This document shows, piece by piece, positions 12,160 through 23,879 of a DNA stretch of 64,000 bases; position 1 is the first letter of the stretch; every line of letters starts with the position of its first letter. The stretch lies in NCBI GenBank assembly GCA_008921705.1, contig VFFE01007125.1:1040290-1104289 (forward strand), written 5' to 3'. The notes below the pieces were generated by a model that was given only the letters and a program-made list of their open reading frames with translations, did not search any database and was not told the origin of the DNA. The translations under genes were made by a program, and so were the position numbers. The DNA is from Burhinus oedicnemus (lineage: Eukaryota > Chordata > Aves > Charadriiformes > Burhinidae).

Positions 12160-15100
12160 AGCTTATAAAGTTATAATATCCCCAAACTGAAAAACTAGTT
12201 CACATAACCTCCTTTGAAATTGTCTTTTCCAGGGTCTTCACAGTGGTATTACAGAGCTGGCATTCAGTCTTTAAATGAATGAGATGATGTCCCTCTAGCG
12301 ACTGGACCAAACATAGGCTATAGGACTGCTGCTGCTGCCAGAGTGGTTTCTGTTGTGTTCAGGGTTTTGGTTCCTACTCACAACCAACATTAAGGCATGT
12401 CACAGCTTCTGGAGTTCACAATAAGTTGGGAATTGCCCCATCCCATCACCAATTGCAGGAAATTTCCTGCCAGTATTGCTACAAACAGTGAAGTTGAACT
12501 CTGTGTTGGAGCAGCTGGGGGATGGGTATTTTGTTCACCAAACAGGTCTGTGTGAGTTGCAGCTTTCTATGGGAGGTGAAAAAGAACCAAGTGTCCCAGA
12601 AGAGATGTTTTTCACCCTTCTTAAATGAATGAGAGTCTAGAGAGTGCTGATTATAGAGCATGGAACGAGGTAACTACTTGCAGAAGGAAAAGCAACATGC
12701 CTGGAGTGATCTCACCAGGACCGTCAGTGAATCCCAGAGTGGACATCTCATGTTGGTGGGTTGCTTGGTAGGTAACTGGTAGGTTCAGCAGCCTGCAGTG
12801 TGAACATAGTAACATTGGGAAGATCTGGCCCCATTGCCAATCCAGACTTGAGGCTCAGTTTAATAACACATTTGGAACAAGTGCTCTGGGGGTTGTGTAA
12901 GAAGAGCTCCTTTCAGGTGGGACTCCTAGTATTTTGATTTACTTGATGAATGTGAGAAGGATGCATCGCAAAATAACAACGCTGTTTGAGTATAGTGCTT
13001 GAAAACCACCCGTGAAAGTCTGTCAACGGCAAAGGGAAAAGTAGGAATGTAACTAAAGACTCCAGCCTTGCAGTTAAATATTTCTACATCTTTTCAGACA
13101 AAGCACAAGGCTCTTTGAAGTGGTATTTTTCTCAAGTTGTCAGACATGGCAACTATATTTATGGTCCTATCAAAATCAGACCCTCACTCCCAGCCATGGC
13201 TTATGGCTCTGCCTTTCTGCCTAAACATCCTGGAATGGGTTGGAGAGATGAGATATGTCCTTGGTCGCGGGCATGGGAAAAGGACAACTTCCCATTGAGC
13301 ATCAAAGCATCTTTCAGCTAGCTGAGAAAATTAATGTCATATTAGGAGTGAAAGTATGTGTTTTGAGCTGATTAAATCTAACCTCAGGAGGCTCCAAAAT
13401 AAACTCTGTCTTCTAGAGCTTTTGACACCCCCTCTCCCCGCCCCCACCAGCCATTTCCCCCTTTTGCAAACACATTTTTCACAAAGGAGACCTTTTTTTC
13501 CACTCTCTTTCTTCTTTCCCCCCCTCATATACATTAACAAGGCTTGAATTGTGTTGCATGCTGCAGAGAACAGACCCCCTTCACCCGTGCAGAGTAACCC
13601 AGTGGCTTTTCAGACCGCTATATATAGAAATCTACTCTTTTCCTACTCTAAGGATTAGGCGAGGAATGCAATTTGGGTCAGGATGGTCATGTTTGCAACT
13701 ACAAGGATGCCTGAAGGGTCAGAGGGGGCATACCAGGAGGCTGTTAGCTGCACTGAAAGACACAACACGCCACAAAGTTTGGGTCAAGCCAAGCTGGTTC
13801 TGCACAGGAAGCATTTCTCACCTCCCAGCACTGGAAATCTTACGTGTCAGACCTGGAGAGGGAAGGATCCCATAGCGCAGCCAGCATCACACAGAGATAC
13901 GAGAGAGCACGCGCGACCGTGCAGTGCTGGAAGGGGCCCTGCATCATCTACAGCTGTGAAAGGTGCCTTCAGGCTTTGAATGGTTTTCCAGTGGAACACA
14001 GAGCCTATTAAGAGATCGCATCTCTTTCCTTGCTGAGTCATTTGATTTCCAGTCATCAGCTTAATTTCCAATAAAAGTTTTAATGAATTTCTTCTTACTT
14101 ATTGAGACTGCAGGTTTCTCATGGTAGGGATGGCCCACAGTTTCCATGTATGAGATGCAAAGGAGAGCGGTGCATTACCCAGATATACATTAGCCCTTCC
14201 AGACATATAGTCACTGGGGGAATATACCCCGTGATGTCAATGATGAGTCGCTTCTGTCCCTCAGAGAACAGACCCGTCTCTTGAGCTCCAGGCAAGAGTA
14301 GGCGTCTACATGTTTCCCCTATGCAGACTGGAGGAAGGAAATTGAAATCCAGGACTAAACAGACTGGAAACCTGACCTCTTTTGGGGGGACAAACGTCAC
14401 TTTTTTTCCTCCACCACCCCATGAAATGTGTCTTTTTCACTTTCCTGTAATTTAATTGAGAGGAATTCACGTTTGTTAAAAGTTTATCTGCTCAGTAGCC
14501 CTTTATGCAATCCAGTCAAAGGGACTGAATGAAGGTTCTGTAAAGCTCTCCGTCTATCCAAAATAACCTTTATTTCAGCCTCATCACCGCATATTCCTAA
14601 ACAAACAGCTGAAGCTGCATCTTTCATTTTTTAAACAAGGAGTCCCCTGCTTTCCTCCTCCCATCACAGACAGCTGAATTTTTCTCCTGCTTGGGAGTAA
14701 GAGAGAGCAGGACGTGTGAGGGGAGAAGCATGTCGGGAGGGCTGATCCGTGGGGCAATGGCTAATAAATTCTCCGTGCTGTGGACAATAGGAGCCAAGTC
14801 CTGGGGTAATGCCTGGTTATTAACCGATTGATAGCAAACACAAACCAGAGACGTGCAGGAACACTTGAACACCTCCGTTTCTGATGCAAAGTGAGCATTA
14901 GCTTCTCACCACTACCTAACCTTACTTTTTGAGACATTTTTAAAAACTGGCCCACAAAGCAGTGGAAAAAAAGTCCAAGGATGGATTTTATCCCTGGAGG
15001 AGCAGCTGTACCATTTTCTCCAGCTCACCTTTGGCATTACCCACACGGGACACTTCATGCATGGATGCCAGGGCCACTAGACACGCAAGCAAGGACAGGT

Positions 15101-15207
15101 GTGTGGGTTTGTCCCCGCTGACACTACCTACATCTGCGCTGGTGAATGAAAACAGGGAACAACGCTGAGCACTGACTTTCAGCTGTCTAGTAGCAGCCTC
15201 CCAGACA

Positions 15208-15279
15208 GTTCCTGGGCAAGGTCTGGGATTAGCAGGGCCAGGAGCCGTTCCCCACAGGCATTTGGGATGTGGCCATCCT
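15208..15279 (+). repeat. Unnamed dispersed repeat, copy 1
   Basis: This 72-base block aligns by eye to 25909-25983 with about three-quarters identity and few indels. Shared stretches include GTTCCTGGGCA, GTCTGGGA, TTAGCA, and GGATGTGGYCATCCT at the downstream end. Weaker similarity may extend about 40 bases upstream. It is not part of CR1. It could be an old transposon or LTR fragment; I cannot name the family. Confidence 0.65.
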
Positions 15280-17226
15280 GTTGTGGAAGGTAGTGGAATT
15301 TGATGGTATGCACGTGCTGCTCTGTGCCCGTTGGCCTCCAGACCTGACAATGGTTCCAAGAACATTTAGTTTACCATTACCAATGTAGTCTCTACAGCCT
15401 GAGAAGCAGGAAGTTCACAGTGACTGTCAGTGGCTGGGTGGCTGGTGTTTCACAGCTCCAGGGTCCTGGTGAATACATCTAAGCTGCTAAATAACTTACC
15501 GCTTTAATTCATATACATTCTCATTATGAAGTCATCCATATTGCATGGATGCAAGTTCATTTCCAGGATCTCTTTTGGCATGACTCCACCCTTTAAGAAG
15601 AGACCTGATTATTGGTCTTTACCTTCAAACACCTCCACATAAACCCATTTCCCATCCTGTGTCATGCAGCACACATACCCACCTTCATGAGAGAAAAACA
15701 CTGCTCTACAGGGCTGCGACACAGTTCTCACAACACCCAATAATTTTGTCTTAGGATCACTATGTGAGGACCTGAAAGGCCCATGGCCAGCCTGCTGTAT
15801 GTAGAGCGGACCTTCAGGGATCTGAGCTATTCCACATTCTTCAGCTTGGACTTGATGTCTTCTGCAGTGTAGGCATAACTTGATGATCTTGGGAAAATAC
15901 CTGACTCAGTTCTTTTGCTTTTTTTTAAGGCTAAGTTTTTTTTACTCAGCCTCTCTGTTCTCCATGAAATGGAGAGAGATAGTGGCATTACCCATCATTC
16001 ATGGTTCAATAAAGATAAACACAGTTAGGGCAGAGAGTGCATGGGAGCTGAGTTAGTACCTAAGGTGGAAGGTAGGCACAAAGCAGCTGTGTACCCCATG
16101 GCATTACTTTTGGACAATGTGATTTAGGACATGGTCTACTCAAACTTCTCCCTGACAAAATGGGCTTACTCACAGCTTGAGAAGAGCTCTCCAAGCACAG
16201 TGGTATTCATGGTTTATGCTCTGTGCCATCTGGATTCAGCCTGGAGGTGGGACACTTCTGAGTCTGAACCCATTACCTCCTCCTTCCCCTGAGGTCTTGA
16301 TTTTCACAGAAGATATGAAACCAAGGTGCAGCGATCCGTGGGTATTACAACACAGCTGGTGGCCTGTCACCAGTGGAAGATGACATCCACCATAGGCTGG
16401 ACATGCTCCTATATGAGAACTTACGCTGAGATATTGCTAACTCCCTGAGTCCTGTCATCTATATGGGTAATCATCACATCCTTGCAAAGACCTTTACTTC
16501 ATAATCTAGACTGACAGGAGAGGAACAGAAGCATCAGTTCACTCTGACTAACTGAGACACGTCTATTTCCCTTGCTGATCAAATCAGTTGTACGCTTTGT
16601 GCCATTTTCACAAAATGACTGGGAGTGAAATAATTGTTTACGTACACCATATCCAAAGGAGGGTAATTGATATTTCTTGTTATGAAGTCCTTCCTCAATT
16701 TTGGCTGTTACTTGGGTAGAAATTTCCCTGGAAGTGTCGGAAATTTCATCTGAGCAGAGACTGAGGTAATGCACCACACAGGGGGGACAGACCTCGTCCC
16801 ACAGCTGACAGCAAGAGCCATGGAACCGCAAACCGAGGTCATGTGTGATTTGGTGTCTGAACTACATGTAGCACCACAGACCTGGACAAACAAATTCTCT
16901 GCTAGCCAGTGGTCCAAAGTGCTACCAAAAGGTGCAAGGAGACAAAGCCAGCACAGCCCATTCATCTAGCAAACACATCCCACCTCTGCTTCTCCTATCG
17001 TGGATGTATCCAGCGATGACAGACCAGGAGCCCTGGGTGAAGGTTTTAGCTTTAATCCTCATTTGATGCTAGATGCAGCTAAAGTGTTAAGTGATTCATG
17101 GTGGAAACGGAGACCTTAATTTTTGGATCACGTCACTAGCTTGATCCAGAGAGATGCAGGCCAGCCCTGACCTGCAGCAGACAAATTCTCTCCATGCAAT
17201 GCCTTAATAAGTCACCCTGTTGTGGT

Positions 17227-17300
17227 CAGCAGAGTGATTCTCTTAAAACAGTGTTATAGAAAGGTAAATAAAAGGAATTCTTAACTTGTCGATGCCTGAA
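17227..17300 (+). repeat. Unnamed direct repeat, copy 1
   Basis: It begins CAGCAGAGTGA, then YTCTCTTAAAA and AAAGGTRAAT, and matches the block beginning at 17937 in the same orientation, 710 bases away. A further weaker shared block (TGAACC... CCCAGGGCT) lies downstream in both copies at different spacing. Options are an ancient tandem duplication, two insertions of one repeat family, or decayed LTR-like ends. Confidence 0.55.
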
Positions 17301-17936
17301 ATTTTTCCCTGTAAAAATCAAGTGTGAACCCGTTGCCCCATTTTGCCCTTGCTGGGGTGCTCATCCCCAGGGCTCTCTACCCAAGGCTCCGTGCACCAGC
17401 GCTGCTCAGCTGCTCTGCCAACATGCAGCCCTCAAACTGCCCCCCCAAAGGAGTCTTCTTACACACCGCTTCTTCCCTATCTCCTCGCTCTCCTGCAACC
17501 ATTTGGGGAGGTGAAGGGGAAGACAGACCCTCCACCCCGTACCAGGAGGCTTTGAGGGTCCTTCTGGCACTGCACGACCTCTCGCCCAGGTGACCTCCCC
17601 CTGGAGCAGAGGCGCCAATTCACACATACTTTTCCACCTTCAGCTTTGTGGATCTTTACTCCTTATTTAATTTTCGGGGAATCAAAAGGGCTGTGTGTGC
17701 CTCCCGCCCCAGCAGAGTCTGCCTGCCTTTCTCCAGGCTCGCCTCAAACCACTCGCCTCTTCTTACAACATGAGGTAAGTCGAGGCTCGCACGCTATTTT
17801 AGCACAAGCCAGGGTGCTTCCAAGGCATTCCAGAAATAGCACCGGGAAGGAACAGTACCTGCTCTTCAGAGCCAGCGAGGGGCCTTCCCTCCCCTTCCAG
17901 GTTGGGTAAACTTTCTCCTTACTCTGTGGTTACACA

Positions 17937-18010
17937 CAGCAGAGTGACTCTCTTAAAAACGGCATCGCATAAAGGTGAATTCAAAGGTTTTTTACCTGGC
18001 CTGGCCTGAG
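17937..18010 (+). repeat. Unnamed direct repeat, copy 2
   Basis: Partner of the block at 17227. The first ~25 bases are nearly identical (CAGCAGAGTGA-C-TCTCTTAAAA), after which similarity drops to moderate. It carries more CpG sites than its partner, suggesting it has decayed less at CpG. Confidence 0.55.
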
Positions 18011-18966
18011 CTCCAAACAGACATGTCCTCAGCCAAAGCCCTTCTGCTGCGGGGGGACTGGGGAGGGTATCGCATGAACCTCTTCTTGCATTTCGCGTGC
18101 CTGTGCCCACCAGGGCTGCGCAAAGACGCACCATACACACACATCACACCTACCTCTAATTTCTTAGCATATCTCTGTACTCACATCCTCCAGACTTTAG
18201 ACGTTTTAGGTTTTTAGATGCCCCTGGGTACTACACAAGTACTGGGTAGTGCCCACAGCTAGACATCCTTTGTATCCTGCCAGCTGTTTATAAGATCTAT
18301 TGTATCGCTGGAAATTTATGGTAGGACTGGTTTGAGGAGCAGATAGCTTCCGGCCACTTTTCTTTAGAAAACCCTAGCATTTTTTATGTGTCAGCTGGAA
18401 GGGATTTTGAGGAGCTGAGGGAACCAAGAGCCAATTGGGCAAGTCACTAGTCCCACCAGAAAGGCACAAAAATAAAGACTGAACCGTCATGAGTTTGCCT
18501 CCTACTCCAGCATGTCGGGGAAATGTTTCAGCTTCAAGTAGCACACAGGGATGGGAATTGGAGTCCCCATTTCTCCCTCTCCCCTTGTGCACTCCCTTCA
18601 GTTCAGATCAGGCGTTCAGATCTTGCATCCTTCAGGCAGGCTGCTCCTTAGATCTCTCGCTCGACCAGGAGGTGCACTGTGGAAGTGACACCAGACAGTG
18701 GTCCCTCAGGAAGCGGGAACGGATTTGAAGATGAGCCTGGCGCTGAGATCATGTCACAAAGCCGACTTCCCCCATACAGCCATCCTGATTCTTCGTACAT
18801 CAAAGGACCACCAGTCTGCAAAGCCCCACCCAACTCGCTTTCTTATCTCCTGCCACCCTGAGCCAAGCTCTTGGCCGTAAGAAATGTCTCTTCTCTGGCG
18901 GTCTCCCATTTCCCCCTTCCTTTATCTATTGCCTGACTGAATATGATTTAAGCTTGCCCCACCTGG

Positions 18967-19075
18967 AAAAAAAAAAAAACAAAAAAAACAAACAAACCAG
19001 AAAATCCACAAAAACCCCCAAACCAACCCCCCAAAACCCCTCCCTCCCCCCCAAAAAACCCAAACCCCAACCAAA
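18967..19075. repeat. A/C-rich low-complexity block, minus-strand G4 potential
   Basis: About 110 bases made almost only of A and C on the plus strand: A runs grade into alternating C and A runs. On the minus strand 19027-19061 reads as runs of 3, 7, 3, 4 and 6 G separated by short A or T loops, meeting the G-quadruplex pattern. The flanking sequence is ordinary. Confidence 0.75.
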
Positions 19076-19421
19076 CTCAGCAAGCAAACACCATATGGAT
19101 AGAGAGGAGTGATTGGCCCTGAATAAGAAGAGGAAGTCTGGCGACCAGGTCCTAAGTGGGGTTTGGGCAGATGGTCTATGCAAGCAAGTGGCACAGCTCA
19201 GCAAGAAAGGAACACAGAACCTTTCAGCTAATAATGTCCTTGCCTCCCCTGTTCCTTGTGAGGCACTGCACAAGTAGGAACTTCCAGGTGTGTGACATGC
19301 TGCTGCAGCAGATACTGCTGTGCATCCCGGAGTCTCATGGTCCCCTCCAGTTAGCCGTAGAGGGTGGCACCCCTAAGAAATATTGCAAACACCATTCTTG
19401 CACTAAATGCTCTTCAGGCAC

Positions 19422-19685
19422 ATAGGACAAGAGGAAATAGGTTCAAGTTGGGCCAGTGGAGGTTTAGGCTGGACATTAGGCAAATTTTTTTCACTGAAAG
19501 AGTTGTCAAACATTGGACCAGGCTGCCCAGGGAGGTGGTGGAGTCACCATCCCTAGATGTGTTTAAAAATCATGTAGATAGGGTACTTAGAAACATGGTT
19601 TAGTGGCAGAGCTGGTAGAGTAGGGTCAATGGTTGGACTAGATGATCTTAAAGGTCTTTTCCAACCTAAATGATTCTATGATTCT
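19422..19685 (+). mobile_element. CR1 LINE fragment (3' end)
   Basis: A short CR1 tail in plus orientation. It starts at the codons for RTRGNRFKL and runs through [15 protein letters not shown] and [15 protein letters not shown] to the ORF2 stop at 19601-19603, then about 80 bases of 3' UTR ending TGATTCTATGATTC. The ORF2 part is open with no frameshift. The sequence matches the subfamily of the copies at 10437 and 58446, including the AGTAGGGTCAATGGTTGGA stretch. An ATG at 19364 lies upstream of the element and is not its natural start. Confidence 0.95.
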
Positions 19686-22600
19686 TTTGGGGAAACTTAT
19701 GGTGAATTGTAGGCCGCCTGAGGCTACAGCTTGAATTTGGAAAACAGCTAAAAATTTGGAGCGGAAAACAAAGCAGGGAGGGCCAAGGGTGTTTGCTCAA
19801 GGTCTTAGAGGTGGAGACATCTAAGGTATGATGATATTGCAAATCTCTGCCTCCATCTCCTTTTGCTTGCCCACAGGTGTGCTCGTGGTGCCTGCACAGC
19901 CATCCCTCCAGCATTTAGGGAGTGAAGGAGGAAACCTGGAGCAGAGATGTGTCCTCCTTTACATCCCTATGTCCTTCTTCCATTTTTCAAGCAACTGGTG
20001 GAGCGGAACAAAGCTTGTGCTGTTTCAGAGGACTGAGAAGTTGTAGTGGAATCAGGACAGAAAAGGATGGATCTTTCCAGTACCATCTTGCCCTGAAGAT
20101 TACACCAAAGCTTGAAGATCTTCCTTCTCCCCCACCCCCTGTGGAAGTCCCACTAATCCTCAGTAAGATCAGAGCAGGTCACCCCTATTACCAGTTCCCC
20201 TTGTGATCCACAGGGCTTAACAATACCCCAGCACTTTTTTTAGAAAATAAAATCAGAAATATGCAGAGCATCTCCCATCATGCCTGGGACCTACTGATGC
20301 TCTTCTCTGTGGTCAGAGGGTGGGACCGTATCTGCTAGCCCTTCTGCAGCTCACCAAAGCCTCAGTGTTTCACCTGTGCAAATAACCCCCCATGTACCAC
20401 CCCCTGGGACCAAGAGGACAAGTTAAAAATGGAGCATGCAATTTAGCTCCTGCACATCTGTATTCCAGGCAGCGGTGAAAGACAGAATGGTGGATCTCCA
20501 AAATAACCTCCGCTTGGCTAAACAACCCCGCTGCCAACTGATGGCTGGCTGGCTGTTTTCATTTGTACAGCCCTCAAACCTAATAAACACCTCAGACATG
20601 AAAAGAAAATACAAGGAACAACGAGAGTAAGAAAAACCAGGCCATTGACTGCCTTTTTAAATAGATCGGCATGGAGTTGAGTGGCCAGACCTCTTTCCAA
20701 GTACATTCCTGTGCTAACATGAATTCACAGACTACTCCTGTGTGATCATCTGGCAGGGACGTGGTGCTGTCACTCTGCATCCACCTCTTTGCAGGGCCAG
20801 TCCTGTCTGTGGTCTGTCCAGGAGCTGACAGCATCCACAGAACAATGCCACATTTGAATTTCCCAGACAACATTTATTTATTTTTATTATATGGCTGAAT
20901 CCTCTATTGCTGGTTTTCAACTGAAGCCAGCCCATCATCATTGTTTCTTCAAAGCACCAACAGGATGAAAAATGTTATACCTGGGCTGGGAATAAGGTTT
21001 TCCTTCCCCTTCCCTCTCTCTGCCTCACAGTCTGTATATTCTTCTTGCATCTTGCTGAAGCTGTCCTCTCCTTCTTCAAAATCTCGGCTTTCATTAAGCA
21101 AATGTTTTTTCTCCCATCAACCTGCCTAATCCTTGGTTTGGATCTGACACTTCTTCCATCTACACGTCCTGAGGCAAAAAGGTCCACAGGTGGATTTGTA
21201 CAAGGATCAACACAGAGTTGTAGATGGGGACAAAAGAAAAAGGTGTATAGGGAAAAAGAGTGTTACTGAATGTCTTTTTTTAATGGCCCATGTGGCCTAA
21301 CACTGTTGAGAAGACCACTTAATGGTCTTGCTCCGCACCCTATCACCGTGGTCTTTCATTTCATCCCTTTGACATACACACAGTGCACAAACAGACAAGA
21401 AAACTGCCCAGATTCCAGTAGAGAGACAAATTCCAGTGAAAATTAAACTGAGAAATGACCAACTGCATGTGCAGGGTCCACAGGGCAGTGTCTTTTTCTA
21501 TGGCTTCACGGTGTCTAGCAAAGGTGTCTGTTGTCTCTTTTCTTGACTGTTTAAGTGCTGAAACCCTATAGACGACCTCTTCTGTTTTAGCAGCCCTTCC
21601 AAACTCTGTCTCACTCTTCAAAGAAGCGGTATTTCCTAGGTTATTCAGGGAGGACCAGAGTGGGAGGATCAGAGACTGACTGGCTTCGTCTCACTGTGGC
21701 TCCTGGCAAAGGGAAAATTAGTTGTGACTTGAAAGTCCCAGGACTCTGCCTTGGTTTTGGAAGCAATCAGCACAGCCGCCAGAATGAGAAATATGAGAAA
21801 ACGCTCCAACAATCCCCTTTAAATAACACATGAAAAATCCTTGATAAGCACTAGATTAGTGATGGAGCCTTAGGTCTTGGCAGAAGGTGGTCATAACAGC
21901 ATTACCAGCATCAAGGAGCAGGATCAAAGTCCCCTTCAGTTCAGTGTTTTGCCTTCAGCAGGGCCTACTGTCCAGTGCTAATGGGGCGAGAAGACCAGTG
22001 GGGAAAAGAAAAAGAGGGGGAAAAAGAAAAAAAAACCAACACACAGTTTCCTTTCCTAGTTTTACCTTCCCATCTTCCAGCAGATCATGTTTGAAGGAGT
22101 TTACTGACGCTCCATGGATTTTTCCTGTTTGAAAACTGCAAAGGTATTTGAAGTTGTGTGGAACATCAGGATCTCGGATCACATTTGCAGATGTCTTCAC
22201 AGCTCCACTGAGCATTATGAATTTACTGTTCAGAATGAGGTGAAAAAGTCTAAGATTTCCTTTTTGAGGAGACCAAAGCCTGAGGTTTGAGTGGTTTTCC
22301 CTGGGTAACTGGAAACTAAGGGTTTCTTCACGGGGATATGTCTGTATTTTTTCATGTCCCCAAGTATTTGAGCTGTTAATAAGTCAGAAAACAATCTCAT
22401 TTTCCCACAGTACTACATGTGGGCAATGCAAAGAGACTTTTTAACCAGTTTCAGGTAACTGGGTGATTGAATCCTGTGTCCTTTGACCTCATCGCCATTT
22501 GCACTTAACTAGCTCCTGTTAATATCGTTTTTCCATTTCCTTCTTTTGTCAAAAATAGGTAATGGATATAACCCAAAGGGACCATTTCATGTAATTATTA

Positions 22601-23206
22601 AGTCTCCACTTTCTATAAATAACTTTGAGGACGGTGGTCTGATTTTCCCAAACTAAAGTACACTCCTGGAAAGTGTGTTGTCTCCCCAGAGAACTCAGGA
22701 GCGGGGCAATTTCACGGGTCAGGGGTCGGAGCCCAGAGAACCAAGGAGGAAAGGGCAGAGGGGAGCCTGGTGTCTGCTCTGACCCCAGCATCAAGGAGGT
22801 ATGAAAGGTTCCCAGCTCCAAATCTTCACGGTATTTCTAACCAAGAGAGCCAGGCCTCTGTTCCCTAAAGCAGCTAAACCCTGGCTTATCTCTAAGCATG
22901 CGAAGAATCAGCAAATAGACAAATTTCTTGTCTTCGCCGTACCTTCATTTTGTTGATTTGGGCTCTCTAGGTTGCTTGGCCAGTCAGGGAGGGGAGCTGA
23001 GCCACCTGCTGATACGGACAGAGACTGTGAAGCTTTTACCGTTAGTCCAGCCTCAACACAACTGAAATGCGAGGTGTTTAATCCGTAGCAACATGCCACT
23101 TCTCTGCCCTATGAAGTGCGCGGGATGCCCAAGAACAGAAGACCTCTTCTTCAAGAAATATGCTAAAAATCAAAGAGGAAGAAAGTACATGTGCACAGCT
23201 ACTGGG

Positions 23207-23231
23207 AAAAAAAAAAAGAAAAAAAAAAAAA
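23207..23231. repeat. A-rich tract
   Basis: A11-G-A13 run. This is simple sequence with no adjacent retrosequence recognised. Confidence 0.8.
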
Positions 23232-23863
23232 GGACCTGTTCAAGACACTGTTGCTTCTCAGGATTTCTTTTCTACCTTACTGTTGGAGGTTAATACTCCT
23301 ACACTAATTGTATCAGTCCCTCTGTGCGTGACTTAAATGTCTCCTGAGCAAGTTTACCTGACTTTACACTGAAGATGAGGATTTTCACACCAACCTTTGC
23401 TAAGTGATGGGAAAGAGCCCCTCCAGCAGCAACAGCAGCAGTAAAAACCAGGAACAGGGGAATCTTCTGAGACTACAGCTCAAAGGAGTTCGTCTAACTG
23501 TGTGTGTTTTTACTTGGGAATAACCCTGCAAAAAAAAAATCATTTCCCTGTCCCAGAAAGCCCAGCCAGAGTTTTCAGAACACGTCTGACGATTGTTTGC
23601 GGCACAATCAGTTATAGCTACGTCTGGTAACGGCTTTCAGGTTGGGCAGCAATAAAAAAAAAAGGTCTGTCAGGACTGTCCAGGAATTAAGAGAATACAG
23701 TTATTATCATCAACAGGGAAGTCAACATCTGGAAAAACTCTACGGCTGAGCAGGTGTGTGTGTGCTGCCTGGGCTGTCTGTGTGTCAAGTAGTGTGGTTT
23801 CTAGCTAGGAGATGGCCTCCAAAAACCACTTCAAAATAGAACAAACAGAAGCAGCTCCTCTTT

Positions 23864-23879
23864 CCATTAATATTAATGG
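23864..23879. promoter_or_regulatory. Perfect 16-bp palindrome with TAAT/ATTA cores
   Basis: CCATTAATATTAATGG is its own reverse complement over all 16 bases and contains opposed ATTA/TAAT cores, the core recognised by many homeodomain proteins, which can bind such inverted pairs as dimers. It sits at the start of a non-repetitive stretch (to about 24200) with further AT cores (TTTAATGG, GATTAGA). A regulatory role is inferred only; short AT palindromes also arise by chance. Confidence 0.3.

Larger units (their letters stand above)
12160..19421. other. Long non-coding stretch, no gene seen
   Basis: About 7.3 kb without a recognisable exon or named repeat. It contains one member of an unnamed dispersed repeat (15208-15279), two copies of another (17227-17300 and 17937-18010) and an A/C-rich low-complexity block (18967-19075). 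The part from about 17300 to 18900 is the most GC-rich of this stretch and has several overlapping open frames of 60-90 codons on both strands, none with family features. The 125-codon minus frame at 14988-15365 overlaps the dispersed repeat and looks accidental. Confidence 0.55.

Noticed and set aside
14988..15365. 125-codon minus frame
   Set aside because: Overlaps the unnamed dispersed repeat and its composition is ordinary; no coding evidence.
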